A model generated the notes under the pieces. That model was not told the origin of the DNA, ran no database searches, and saw only the letters and a list, made by a program, of their open reading frames with translations. DNA of 24,465 bases. Origin: an uncultured Erysipelotrichaceae bacterium (lineage in GTDB: Bacteria; Bacillota_I; Bacilli_A; RF39; UBA660). A program made the position numbers and the translations under genes. The stretch is from positions 1 to 24,465 of the forward strand of contig CADBSI010000005.1 of NCBI GenBank assembly GCA_902797275.1, written 5' to 3'. Shown here piece by piece: positions 16,032 to 24,249 of this stretch (positions are counted from its first letter, which is position 1; every line of letters starts with the position of its first letter).

Positions 16032-16358
16032 CTATTTTCTTTTAACTTTAGCCATACCAACAATATTAGTATAATAATTATCTCTTAAAGCACTTAATTC
16101 TTCAAATATTATAACTAGATTATCTTTAACATAAGGTATTATATCTTGCATACAAACACCTTCAGCTAAATTATAACCATAACCATTAAAAATAATTATT
16201 CTTTTTAGTTCTTTTATTTTACTTTCTTCTCGATTATAAGATATTCCTAATTTTTTCATATTAGCAAAATAATTAGCAATAATAGTAGATGTTAATCCAT
16301 CTCGAAATACGTAATAAGCACTAGCAATAATTTCATCAAATGTATATTTTTTGCTCAT
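16032..16358 (-). CDS. Unrecognised 108-residue protein
   Basis: 108 residues, basic at both ends, no membrane segment or signal, one cysteine (Cys69). It looks helical: YTFDEIIASAYYVF (5-18), then a second helix with IANYFANMKKLG (27-38), a KELKRIIIFNG stretch, and a long helix near 75-92. I do not recognise it. SD TAGGAGGG is directly upstream of ATG 16358, and the gene has its own promoter with a very short leader. It is the first gene of the mtaB/dCMP deaminase operon, which suggests but does not prove a link to tRNA or nucleotide metabolism. Confidence 0.6.
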   Translation of the reverse strand: MSKKYTFDEIIASAYYVFRDGLTSTIIANYFANMKKLGISYNREESKIKELKRIIIFNGYGYNLAEGVCMQDIIPYVKDNLVIIFEELSALRDNYYTNIVGMAKVKRK

Positions 16359-16378
16359 AATAAACCCTCCTAATTAAT

Positions 16379-16407
16379 ATTATATAAAAAAAAGGAGAAT
16401 CATTCAA
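16379..16407 (-). promoter_or_regulatory. Promoter of the 108-residue gene/mtaB operon, embedded in a terminator
   Basis: Minus-strand -35 TTGAAT (16402-16407) and perfect -10 TATAAT (16379-16384), 17 bases apart. The -35 coincides with the loop of the preceding gene's terminator, and the spacer holds the terminator's distal arm and U-run. The transcript would start near 16372, only about 14 bases before ATG 16358. Confidence 0.75.
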
Positions 16408-16417
16408 GATTCTTCTT
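16386..16417 (-). terminator. Intrinsic terminator of the anchored acidic protein gene
   Basis: Stem AAGAAGAATC/GATTCTCCTT on the minus strand (16408-16417 and 16392-16401) with one internal mismatch and a 6-base loop, followed by eight U (16386-16393). It overlaps the last codons and stop of the gene ending at 16400. Confidence 0.8.
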
Positions 16418-17212
16418 TAATTCGTTTAAAATATTTAAGAATTGGTTAGTTTTTCTTATTTCTTTATCCAATTTTTCTAAATTAGCCGTATTTTCAAGTT
16501 GAATTTCAGCTAAATTTTCGTTTTCTAAACCATTTACAGGTGATAAATAAGGAGTACTATTGAATTCTCCTTGATAGGCTTCTTCAATTGGTAAAGCATC
16601 AAGAGCTTCATTAACAATAACTCCTGAATCTGTTGAACCATTAAATAATTTAAATACTTCATCTAAAGTAATTGGTTCATCACCATCATCTTCTAAAACT
16701 GTTGTAAGTTCATTGGTATTTTCAAGTAATTCTTGATAACTAATAATAGCATTTTCTTCTTCAATTGTTTCTAAATTAGTTAAAGTATCTTCTAAACTTG
16801 GTTGATTAGTTATTTCTTCTTCTATTTTTTCTAATTCAATCTTAGCTTTTTTAACTGGAGAAATATTTTCATCTTGAATATCTATTTTCTTGATAACTGG
16901 TTCATCATCAAGCAATAATTCTATTTCTTCTTTATTTTCAGTAGGCGTAAATTCTTCTAAATTAGTTTTTATTTCTAATTCCTCTTTATTTACTTCTATA
17001 TTTTGATTAGTAATTTCAGATGTTTCTAAAAGAGTAGTCTCAGGTTCTATAATATTCATATCTACTTCTTCTAAATTTTCTTCATAAGTAAAATTCTTCT
17101 TTCGATCAAGAAGTTCTAAAATAGCAAGAATTATAACAATTAACAACAATCCTGCTATAACTAAAGCCATAATCAATAATTCTTTTTCTGTAAACAAACT
17201 AAGGAAATTCAT
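16400..17212 (-). CDS. Single-pass membrane protein with long acidic cytoplasmic region
   Basis: 270 residues from ATG 17212, which has AAGGTG 6 bases upstream; an in-frame GTG at 17221 overlapping rsmE's end is less likely. One membrane segment (about 12-36 from the GTG) is followed by LDRKK, so the rest is probably cytoplasmic. Residues 40-220 are strongly acidic, rich in Glu, Thr, Asn and Leu, and probably disordered. The last 35 residues (about 235-270) form a likely coiled coil with LEKLDKEIRK. The layout resembles membrane tethers such as ZipA-like division proteins, but no domain supports that. It follows rsmE by 5 bases in one operon and ends in a strong terminator. Family not recognised. 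Confidence 0.6.
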   Translation of the reverse strand: MNFLSLFTEKELLIMALVIAGLLLIVIILAILELLDRKKNFTYEENLEEVDMNIIEPETTLLETSEITNQNIEVNKEELEIKTNLEEFTPTENKEEIELLLDDEPVIKKIDIQDENISPVKKAKIELEKIEEEITNQPSLEDTLTNLETIEEENAIISYQELLENTNELTTVLEDDGDEPITLDEVFKLFNGSTDSGVIVNEALDALPIEEAYQGEFNSTPYLSPVNGLENENLAEIQLENTANLEKLDKEIRKTNQFLNILNELKKNLE

Positions 17213-17217
17213 AAAAT

Positions 17218-17928
17218 TCACCTTCCATTTTCGTAATTTATCATACTAAGAGCTACTATTCCAGCCGTTTCTGTTCTTAAAACAAAATCTAAAAGTTTAC
17301 AACTTATAAAACCATTTTCAACTAAATAAGTTTCTTCGTCTGGTTTAAATCCACCCTCTGGACCTATTACTATAATCATAGTATCACATTTTTTATGATT
17401 TTGCAAAATATTTTTCAAACTCATTGACAATTCATTTACAGTACAAAGTATTTTTAAATCATAATCTAACTTAACTAAATCCGTAATAGTATGAACTTTT
17501 AAAACTTTGGGAATAATATTTCTTTTTGATTGACGACTTGCATCATTTACAATTTTTTGCCATCTAATTATTTTTTTAGTATCATCATCTATTTTAATAA
17601 CACAATTTCTAACTTTTAAAGGAATAAAAGAATAAGCTCCAAGTTCAACACATTTTTGTAAAACTAAATCCATTTTTTCTTCTTTTACTAGACTTTGGCA
17701 AATAGTTATTTTTTTATCTAGTTCATTATATTTAGAAATATCTGAAATTATACTAACTTCTACTAAATTATCTAAATTACTTATTTCACATAAAAAAGTA
17801 TTATCTAAATATACTATTTCTATTTTATCACCTATATTCATTCGCATAACTTTTCTTATATGATAAGAATTTTCTTCATTTAAAATAAATTTATTATCTA
17901 ATTTATTAGTACAAAAATAACGTTGCAT
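17218..17928 (-). CDS. rsmE: 16S rRNA m3U1498 methyltransferase RsmE
   Basis: 236 residues, usual family length. An N-terminal PUA-like domain (1-70; YHIRKVMRM near 22-30) is followed by a SPOUT methyltransferase domain. Its knot motifs are VIGPEGGF (near 190-197) with the following Glu, and LRTETAGIVAL (about 217-227), which bind S-adenosylmethionine. KCVELGA (about 112-118) and SRQSKR (about 150-155) are also typical. It methylates N3 of U1498 in 16S rRNA in the 30S subunit. SD AGAGGT precedes ATG 17928, and a promoter lies 26-54 bases upstream. The downstream anchored acidic protein gene starts 5 bases after the stop. Confidence 0.95.
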   Translation of the reverse strand: MQRYFCTNKLDNKFILNEENSYHIRKVMRMNIGDKIEIVYLDNTFLCEISNLDNLVEVSIISDISKYNELDKKITICQSLVKEEKMDLVLQKCVELGAYSFIPLKVRNCVIKIDDDTKKIIRWQKIVNDASRQSKRNIIPKVLKVHTITDLVKLDYDLKILCTVNELSMSLKNILQNHKKCDTMIIVIGPEGGFKPDEETYLVENGFISCKLLDFVLRTETAGIVALSMINYENGR

Positions 17929-17953
17929 AATTACCTCTTATATTTATATTTTT

Positions 17954-17982
17954 ATATTAACACAATTTTAAAACAAATACAA
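17954..17982 (-). promoter_or_regulatory. Promoter of rsmE
   Basis: Minus-strand -35 TTGTAT (17977-17982) and -10 TAATAT (17954-17959), 17 bases apart, with TGT before the -10. It lies just after the terminator of the gene ending at 18016. Confidence 0.6.
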
Positions 17983-17986
17983 ATTT

Positions 17987-18017
17987 AAAAAAAGTCAAAA
18001 TTTTACTTTTAACTTTT
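17987..18017 (-). terminator. Intrinsic terminator of the four-gene unknown operon
   Basis: An 11-pair AT-rich stem on the minus strand (18007-18017 with 17990-18000, one U-G pair) with a 6-base loop, then seven U (17987-17993). It overlaps the stop codon of the gene ending at 18016. Confidence 0.65.
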
Positions 18018-19899
18018 ATTTTATTTTAACATCTTCAAGTTCATCTATTCTAGAATATACTATATTTTGAGCATCATAGAACCCATAAGTTTGACCATTA
18101 TATTCGAATATAGTGTTTTGAGACATATCTAATATATCTTTAAATATTTTAGTAGTAACATCTTTAGTTTCAGGTGATAAATCGCTATAACATACAGTAT
18201 AACCATCTTTAGAAATTAATTTATCATCACCTAAACCAGCCATTATTACAACACAGCCTCTTCTTGAATACTTGTTATATTCACTCATATCTCCAGCAAA
18301 ATATGAAGCCACTAATGCATTTCTAATATTTTCAATATAAGATACATAAACTTTTTCTTTAGGATCATCAATACTATAAGAATACGCAACACAAACACCT
18401 ATACTTGGTTTACCGTTTGCTTCAGGATTTAATATATAATTCATTATTTCATTAGCAGAATTTGAAGCATAAAAACAAATATCATTATAAGATACTTCCA
18501 TATAAGTTGTTTCTTCCATTCCAGAATCATGAATTAATTTAACTAAAAATGTATTTTTCTCAGTAATCGGAATATAAGGCTCAACAGTTGGAGTTGGAAT
18601 AATAGTAGGAGTTATTGTTGGAGATTTAGTAATAACTTGAGTTGGAATAGGAGTTGGCTCCTCAGTGATAATAGGAGTATTTTCATCACTATTAAAATCA
18701 CGACTTAAAGTACTAGTAGTATCTAGAACATATTCCTGATTATTTTTTATACCTTTCTTTCCTAAAGTATAGCCACCTACTAAAGCAACACCAGTAGTAA
18801 GAAAAATAGCAATACCTCTTTTAAATAATCTAATTCTTTTAATTTTAGCTCTTTTCTTTTCAGTATTTTTACTTTCCAAAATCCCATTTTCTATTAAAAA
18901 TTTATCACTTGCTTCATAGGTATTATTTAATTCTTTTAAACAACTATTATATTTATCATAAAAATCTAAATAACCTATTTCTTTACTAGATATTTTCTCT
19001 AATTTACCAGATATTCTTTCTACAATTAAATCAATGTCTTCTTGCTTATTAGTTAATCTTGTTATTTTCTTAATAATATCTTTTTCTTCACATATAATTA
19101 TTTCTTGTTCTTTTAAAATTTCTATTTTTTCTTTATAAGAAGCATCTAAATCATTTATTTTATACATATTATATGCTATATCTATTATTTTTCTTATTTC
19201 TTCAAAATTATTAATTATTTTTATATCTGAATTATCATAATAAACTATTAAATAACAAGTTTCTTTATCATAAGAATACATTTTTATTTTTTTAATTCTA
19301 TTAATATCTTTAGTTTTTATATTAGTTTTAACACTTATTTTTTCTTCTTTTTTAGGATTTTCTTCTAATTTTTCTTTTGATTTTTCCTTAATAAAATTCT
19401 TGATTTTTTCTATTAATTTATACTTTTTAGCTAAACTAATAACACCTACTGCTCCTCCTCCACATACTAAAGCTATTAAAACTTTTTGAATTATTCCACT
19501 TTCCCATAAAAGATTTAAAAGTCCTATTACCATTCCTATTCCAAGTGGTGCTAAAAGAATAACCGATAAAGGATTTATATCTGATTTTGGTCTTACTTTT
19601 TTAGCTTTAGAATTACTCATCATATCTCTTTGTATATCTTCAAGTATATCATTTGGTATTGCTGAAGAAACATGATGCATATATTTAGTAGCACTTTCTA
19701 TATCTTCTTTTGTTAGTTTTATATTTTCATCTATATTTTCTGCTTCAATTCTTTGATTTACACACTCTAACAATGATTGAACAGCATATTTAACATTAAC
19801 CGAAATTTCTTCATGCTCAAGTATGCACATTAAATATACTTTTAAACCAATCAATTGTTCTTTAGTTAATTCATCTAAACTTATTTCTTTCTCTTCCAT
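18016..19899 (-). CDS. Multi-pass membrane protein with Pro/Thr stalk and extracellular domain, unknown
   Basis: 627 residues from ATG 19899, with GGGGG 8 bases upstream; GTG 19914 is less likely. Numbering from the GTG: a helical soluble N-terminus (6-110), a hairpin of two membrane segments (114-137, 141-162), a Lys/Glu-rich cytoplasmic region (163-360) with a strand-rich part near 210-245, and a third membrane segment (366-384). A Thr/Pro stalk (412-450) with repeated TP(I/T) units then leads to a C-terminal domain (451-632) containing four cysteines (480, 508, 554, 575). The stalk is typical of proteins that hold a domain away from the Gram-positive membrane. No family recognised. It is the last gene of a four-gene operon; together they may form a sensing or surface complex. 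Confidence 0.6.
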   Translation of the reverse strand: MEEKEISLDELTKEQLIGLKVYLMCILEHEEISVNVKYAVQSLLECVNQRIEAENIDENIKLTKEDIESATKYMHHVSSAIPNDILEDIQRDMMSNSKAKKVRPKSDINPLSVILLAPLGIGMVIGLLNLLWESGIIQKVLIALVCGGGAVGVISLAKKYKLIEKIKNFIKEKSKEKLEENPKKEEKISVKTNIKTKDINRIKKIKMYSYDKETCYLIVYYDNSDIKIINNFEEIRKIIDIAYNMYKINDLDASYKEKIEILKEQEIIICEEKDIIKKITRLTNKQEDIDLIVERISGKLEKISSKEIGYLDFYDKYNSCLKELNNTYEASDKFLIENGILESKNTEKKRAKIKRIRLFKRGIAIFLTTGVALVGGYTLGKKGIKNNQEYVLDTTSTLSRDFNSDENTPIITEEPTPIPTQVITKSPTITPTIIPTPTVEPYIPITEKNTFLVKLIHDSGMEETTYMEVSYNDICFYASNSANEIMNYILNPEANGKPSIGVCVAYSYSIDDPKEKVYVSYIENIRNALVASYFAGDMSEYNKYSRRGCVVIMAGLGDDKLISKDGYTVCYSDLSPETKDVTTKIFKDILDMSQNTIFEYNGQTYGFYDAQNIVYSRIDELEDVKIK

Positions 19900-19919
19900 T
19901 TTCAAAACCCCCACTTTAA

Positions 19920-20483
19920 TTATCTTTTAAGCATTTTTACTAATTTATGATTTAATACATTTCTAGCAAATGTTTCCTCAAATGATACTATGCTACTTTT
20001 ATATCTAGTATATGCTCTTTCATAATCCCCTTCTTCAATTGCTTTAACACAATAATCAACTACATTATCATATATATAATTATAAATTATATCTTTTTTA
20101 TCTTCCTCTATTCCTTCTACTATAATTGGTGCAACTTTATAATAAGTTTCTATATCTTCTTTTGATACATAATTATCTCTAAACCATCTAAGTACTCTAA
20201 GCTCATAGCAATTATCATCAAAATTATCTAAATAGTGCATCATACATGCTGTTGTTAAATAACACTTAATATCAGTTTCTGTTCTTTTTTCATTTGGAGT
20301 TTTTTCTACAATTGTACCTTTACCATTTTTATCAACATTTATGTGTATAGATTCATGGTCTTCACGGGGATTTACATCATAAATATCTACATGTAATTTT
20401 CCATTATTATCCGTATGTAATCTAAATCTTATACCTGCATTGTTTAGAAAAAGTTTATTATCTTCTTCACGTTTATTATTCAT
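19920..20483 (-). CDS. Protein with CFI-box-like cysteine motif, unknown
   Basis: 187 residues, soluble. Residues 15-60 look beta-rich (RFRLHTDN, LHVDIYDV). Then comes CYLTTAC (74-80), Cys92-Tyr-Glu-Leu, LRWFRDNYV (98-106) and YYKVAPIIV (114-122). This Cys-aromatic-(L/I)TTAC block followed by LRxFRD and YY-x-APxIV recurs in Firmicutes proteins and resembles the CFI-box; its role is not known to me. The remainder is helical. The ATG overlaps the stop of the upstream gene by 8 bases (SD AGAGGAG inside that gene), and the large membrane protein follows by 20 bases. The motif is clearly seen; the function is unknown. Confidence 0.6.
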   Translation of the reverse strand: MNNKREEDNKLFLNNAGIRFRLHTDNNGKLHVDIYDVNPREDHESIHINVDKNGKGTIVEKTPNEKRTETDIKCYLTTACMMHYLDNFDDNCYELRVLRWFRDNYVSKEDIETYYKVAPIIVEGIEEDKKDIIYNYIYDNVVDYCVKAIEEGDYERAYTRYKSSIVSFEETFARNVLNHKLVKMLKR

Positions 20484-20859
20484 ATTTTTCTCCTCTTTTA
20501 ATTTTTTCTTTCATCGTAATTCCTATATCACCTATTAACCATAAGATAATTTCAGAATGCACATCATCATTTGCTAAAGTTTCACTTTGTATATAAGACA
20601 TTTCTCCTAAAAGTGTTGAAAAGTCAGAAAGTTTAATAGATAAAAGATTATTAGTTTTTTTATAAAGTTCATACCAAGATAAAACTTTTTCTAAAATCAT
20701 TTTATAACCAGTTTCTATTTCTTCAATTGTTATTTCTGATTTATATTCTTTTAACCACTTTTCTATTCTTTTTCTTTTGGAACAAAGATTTTTTAAAGCC
20801 AATTTTAAGTATTTTATTAACTCTTCAAATGTATCTATTGTTTCTTTATGATTTAACAT
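20476..20859 (-). CDS. Unrecognised small helical protein
   Basis: 127 residues, no signal or membrane segment, one cysteine. Helix-forming pattern throughout: 8-45, a basic stretch CSKRKRIEKW (26-35), 50-75 and 95-122. Amphipathic repeats suggest a helical bundle. SD AAAGGGTGAT lies before ATG 20859. It is 28 bases downstream of the first operon gene and overlaps the CFI-box gene by 8 bases, so its product is probably made in step with that protein. No family recognised. Confidence 0.55.
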   Translation of the reverse strand: MLNHKETIDTFEELIKYLKLALKNLCSKRKRIEKWLKEYKSEITIEEIETGYKMILEKVLSWYELYKKTNNLLSIKLSDFSTLLGEMSYIQSETLANDDVHSEIILWLIGDIGITMKEKIKRGEKYE

Positions 20860-20887
20860 ATAATCACCCTTTCTTTTATTTTTTATT

Positions 20888-21529
20888 TTAATTTTTTTCT
20901 ATTTCTTTATCTATTAATTCTATAGTTTTTTTATCCACATTACTATTTATAAATTGTTCTTTACAATTTTCTAATTCTTCATTTGTCATATCCGATACTA
21001 TATCTTTAAAAACCATATCAAAGTCTCTTCTTGAACTATCTATTTTAACTTTATTTTCATCTAATTCACCTGGTTTGAAATCTAATTTAATATTTTTAGT
21101 ATATTTATCATAGTAATCTTGATTAGCCATTTCTTTATCATTTGGATTTAAATAATATTCTTTTTTATTACTTTTTCTATCATAATAACAAAGTAATTTA
21201 AATTCTCCATGACCATCTACATTTTTATAAATAACTCCACTATTACCATTATAATAATTAATATTTTTAATTAGAATATCAATAGGTTTATCATTACTTT
21301 CTAATATAGTATTCTTTAATAAATTATTTAAATTAATAGCATAATCATATTTATAATTATTGTCTTTAATAATTATTATTAAATAATTAACTGTATATTT
21401 AGTTAATGGTTTTATATTTAACAAAACATTATTATTAAATATTTCTTTTAAATTTTTTAACCATCTTTTTTCATTATTTTCTATTTCTTTTATAACTAAA
21501 TTCTTTATATTTTCATATTCTTTTTTCAT
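20888..21529 (-). CDS. Unrecognised protein, first gene of the four-gene operon
   Basis: 213 residues from ATG 21529, which has AGAGGAAG at 6 bases. A longer in-frame start at 21601 is ruled out because it lies upstream of the predicted transcript start. The protein is soluble, Lys/Asn-rich and mixed alpha/beta: a helical N-terminus (1-35), strands near 40-60 (YTVNYLIIII) and a patch with GEFKLLCYYDR (about 130-140). The end is acidic and helical. The layout (helix, then a sheet with a long Asp/Asn insertion) does not match a family I know. Promoter and operon position suggest it is produced with the stalked membrane protein. Confidence 0.55.
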   Translation of the reverse strand: MKKEYENIKNLVIKEIENNEKRWLKNLKEIFNNNVLLNIKPLTKYTVNYLIIIIKDNNYKYDYAINLNNLLKNTILESNDKPIDILIKNINYYNGNSGVIYKNVDGHGEFKLLCYYDRKSNKKEYYLNPNDKEMANQDYYDKYTKNIKLDFKPGELDENKVKIDSSRRDFDMVFKDIVSDMTNEELENCKEQFINSNVDKKTIELIDKEIEKN

Positions 21530-21591
21530 ATAACTTCCTCTTTTTATCTTTTTTATATTATTAGTCCATATATAAGAATAATTTCGTCTAT

Positions 21592-21620
21592 ACTTTAGCA
21601 TATAAAATATTGATAGTCAA
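21592..21620 (-). promoter_or_regulatory. Promoter of the four-gene unknown operon
   Basis: Minus-strand -35 TTGACT (21615-21620) and -10 TAAAGT (21592-21597), 17 bases apart, with TGC before the -10. The -35 lies in a small palindrome ATTGA-TAG-TCAAT. It gives a leader of about 55 bases before ATG 21529. Confidence 0.55.
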
Positions 21621-21663
21621 TAAAAATATTAATCATTTTTTAATTTAAAACATATTATTTAAT

Positions 21664-22968
21664 ATGAAAAAAGAAACATTTATTAAAAGTACTATTATTT
21701 TAATGATAGGTGGTTTTTTAACCAAAATATTAGGAATTCTTATAAAAGTTATTATGACAAGAAACTCTAGTCTTGAAGTAATTAGTTTATATATGTTAGT
21801 AATGCCAACTTTTTCTTTAATGATGGCAATTAGTCAACTAGGTTTTTCAACAGGAATTTCTAAAGTAGTATCCGAAAATAAAGATAGTAGTAAAAAAATA
21901 TTATTTTCTATTTTACCTATATCTATTTTTATAAATATTATTTTAACTATAATATTAATATTTACTAGTCATTTTATAGCTTTTAATTTATTAAAAAATG
22001 AACAAGCTTATTTACCTATTTTAGCTATTTCTTTAGTTTTACCATTTGATTCTTTATCAAGTATTTTAAGAGGTTTTTTCTTTGGTAAAGAGAAAATGAT
22101 TCCTCATGTTGTTAGTAATATATCAGAACAAATAGTAAGACTTTTATTCATGTTTCTAATACTTCCTAAATTAATAACAAAAGGAATTGTTTTTACAACT
22201 ACTAGTTTAATTTTAATAAATGTTTTATCTGAACTTGTTGCAAGTTTAGTTTTAATATTTTTTTTACCTAAAAAATTTAAAATAGAAAAACAAGATTTAA
22301 AGCCTAATTTTAATAGTATGGGAAGTGTTTTAGAAGTAGCCTTACCTACTACTTTAACAAGAATTATAGGAACTATTTCTTTCTTCTTTGAACCAATTAT
22401 TTTAACCTATGTCTTATCTTTAAATAATTATTCTATTAGTTATATAACAACTGAATACGGAGTAATAAATGGTTTTGTTATGCCTATTTTATTATTACCA
22501 GGTTTCTTTACAGGTGCCATTTCCAGTGCTCTTTTACCAGTTATTTCAAGAGAATATCAAAAGAAGAATTATAATTATATAAGAAAAAAATTAAAACAAG
22601 CTTTAATCCTTTCTTTATTAATAGGAATACCTGCAACCTTAATAATATCAGCGTATCCTGATTTCTTTTTAAATATGTTATATAAAACCAGTCATGGAGC
22701 AAGTTATATAAAAAAAATAGCATTTATATTTATACTATTTTATATAGAAGCCCCTTTAGCAACATTTTTACAAGCAACTAATAAAGCTAAAGAAGTAATG
22801 TATGATAACTTTATTGGTATTATTCTAAAAACTGTTTTTCTTTTCTTACTAAGTTTCATTAAAGGAATAGGTTTATACAGTTTATTAATAGCATCAGGTA
22901 TTAATATTTTAATAACAACAACTAGACATATAAAACATATAAAAATTTTATTTAAAACATTCACTTAA
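21664..22968 (+). CDS. MOP-superfamily flippase, SpoVB/MurJ type
   Basis: 434 residues, the only clear plus-strand gene. About 12 membrane segments. The start KSTIILMIGGFLTKILG (8-24) with the Gly-rich first helix and Lys, and the LRGFFFGKE element (about 139-147), are typical of the SpoVB/polysaccharide-export branch of the MOP flippases. The C-terminal half contains the polysaccharide biosynthesis C domain with LPGFFTGAISSALLPVIS (about 279-296). Such proteins flip lipid-linked wall or polysaccharide precursors; lipid II is possible, but the substrate cannot be read from sequence. No SD precedes the ATG, only AT-rich sequence. It diverges from the unknown operon and its end overlaps the convergent reverse transcriptase gene by 8 bases. 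Confidence 0.85.
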   Translation: MKKETFIKSTIILMIGGFLTKILGILIKVIMTRNSSLEVISLYMLVMPTFSLMMAISQLGFSTGISKVVSENKDSSKKILFSILPISIFINIILTIILIFTSHFIAFNLLKNEQAYLPILAISLVLPFDSLSSILRGFFFGKEKMIPHVVSNISEQIVRLLFMFLILPKLITKGIVFTTTSLILINVLSELVASLVLIFFLPKKFKIEKQDLKPNFNSMGSVLEVALPTTLTRIIGTISFFFEPIILTYVLSLNNYSISYITTEYGVINGFVMPILLLPGFFTGAISSALLPVISREYQKKNYNYIRKKLKQALILSLLIGIPATLIISAYPDFFLNMLYKTSHGASYIKKIAFIFILFYIEAPLATFLQATNKAKEVMYDNFIGIILKTVFLFLLSFIKGIGLYSLLIASGINILITTTRHIKHIKILFKTFT

Positions 22969-23923
22969 TATACTTTAAATAATTTTTATAAAACTTATAA
23001 TTATTATAATTAATTTTTTTAATAATCTTCTTCTTATTTCTTTTACTAATTCTTTTAATTATTCTTTTATTAATAACATAATAATTAATACCTAAAAAAT
23101 TAAAACCATAAGTACTATTATAAATTCTTGTTTTATTATTAAATTCTAACTTATATTTTTTAATTAATTCTTTTAAGACATTAAATACTTTCTTTAATCT
23201 TTCTTTATCATTATCAATAATAATACCATCGTCCATATATCTAATATAATATTTACAATTAAGTTTTTCTTTAATAAAATGATCAAACTCATTTAAATAA
23301 AAAACTGCTAACATTTGACTACAAACAGATCCTATACTTAAACCTTTATTAAAAGAATACCTTGGTAAATCAAGATTATATTTATTATTAAAATAATTTA
23401 TTTTAGTATTAATATATTCTAAATTAGTACTATCTAAAATATTTTTAATAATTAATAATTCATTTTTATTTAAATATTTACTTAATAAATTAAGTAAAAT
23501 AACATGATCTATATTAAAAAAATATTTTTTAATATCAAATTTTAAAATATAAAAATCATTTTCTTTAACTTTAATTAAATATTTTAAAAGTAAATATCTA
23601 GAATAATTTATTCCTTTATTAACACGACTTGCTGTATTAGAATTAATTAAATATTTATCTAATTTACTAAGTATTAAATTACTAACTAAATGATTATATA
23701 TTTTATCAAATATATTATTACTAAGAATAACTCGATATTTCTTTTCATGAATAATAAAAATATTATATTTACTTAATTTATAAGTATTATTATTAATACT
23801 ATCAACTAAATAATTAATATTACTATTTAAAAGTATTTCAAAACGAATTACTTTCTTTTTATTTCTAATATTACCTCTTATATTATAATAAGTATTAAGT
23901 ACTATATCATAATCAACTATCAT
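22961..23923 (-). CDS. Reverse transcriptase, DGR-like
   Basis: 320 residues from ATG 23923, with GGTGG 5 bases upstream; GTG 23932 is possible. Numbering from the GTG: ATRxNKG-like TASRVNKG (100-107), catalytic Asp133 in KFDIKKYF (131-138), NIDH (140-143), then GLSIGSVCSQ (197-206) and YIRYMDDGIII (229-239) with the catalytic YMDD. The (I)GxxxSQ box in place of QGxxxSP is the hallmark of diversity-generating retroelement enzymes, as against group II introns and retrons. No maturase, X or endonuclease domain follows, so it is not an intron. All catalytic residues are intact. It overlaps the Avd-like gene by 4 bases (ATGA) and the flippase gene end by 8. Reverse transcriptase: firm; the DGR subtype: likely. 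Confidence 0.85.
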   Translation of the reverse strand: MIVDYDIVLNTYYNIRGNIRNKKKVIRFEILLNSNINYLVDSINNNTYKLSKYNIFIIHEKKYRVILSNNIFDKIYNHLVSNLILSKLDKYLINSNTASRVNKGINYSRYLLLKYLIKVKENDFYILKFDIKKYFFNIDHVILLNLLSKYLNKNELLIIKNILDSTNLEYINTKINYFNNKYNLDLPRYSFNKGLSIGSVCSQMLAVFYLNEFDHFIKEKLNCKYYIRYMDDGIIIDNDKERLKKVFNVLKELIKKYKLEFNNKTRIYNSTYGFNFLGINYYVINKRIIKRISKRNKKKIIKKINYNNYKFYKNYLKYIK

Positions 23924-24249
23924 TTCATCCACCCATAAATAAGTTTTAAAATAATAACTAAATTACTACTAATACTATTATAATGATCCTTAGTAATTAC
24001 TTTATATAAATATAATTGATTAAAATAAAAATCTAACATTTTAATATTAACAATTATCTTTCTTTGATAATTTTTTCTTTTATTAACTTCTAATAAATTA
24101 CAATAATAAATATCACTTAAAATACTATATATATTTTTAATAATAATATCTTTAATACTTTTATAAGTATTATCTAAATTAATAATAAATTTATAATATC
24201 TATTAATAAATAATTTATATTCCTTAACAACTATTAATTTATCGATCAT
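23920..24249 (-). CDS. avd: Avd-like four-helix-bundle protein
   Basis: 109 residues from ATG 24249, with GAGGT 5 bases upstream; the ATG at 24261 has no SD. Four helices can be traced: an N-terminal one after LIVVKEYKLFINRYYKF, then YKSIKDIIIKNIYSILSD, then RKIIVNIKMLDFYFNQLYLY, then a last one ending in YGWMK. The pattern (short start, helices of 20-25 residues, and a terminal G-W-(M/I)-K) matches the four-helix-bundle accessory proteins (Avd, S23-like) that bind the DGR reverse transcriptase. The order avd then RT and their 4-base overlap support a functional pair. The assignment rests on pattern, as identity is low and the protein is biased to Lys, Ile and Tyr. Confidence 0.7.
   Translation of the reverse strand: MIDKLIVVKEYKLFINRYYKFIINLDNTYKSIKDIIIKNIYSILSDIYYCNLLEVNKRKNYQRKIIVNIKMLDFYFNQLYLYKVITKDHYNSISSNLVIILKLIYGWMK

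Noticed and set aside
20888..21601. Longer start at 21601 for the first gene of the unknown operon
   Set aside because: It would start upstream of the predicted transcript start; ATG 21529 has a good SD.
22541..22964. Two minus-strand ORFs inside the flippase gene, and one at 9772-9987 inside hsp20
   Set aside because: Out-of-frame or antisense shadows of well-supported genes, without ribosome sites.
22961..23923. Group II intron or retron reverse transcriptase
   Set aside because: No maturase or endonuclease domain, no intron ends, and the GxxxSQ box replaces the QGxxxSP type; no msr/msd-like structured region is visible.
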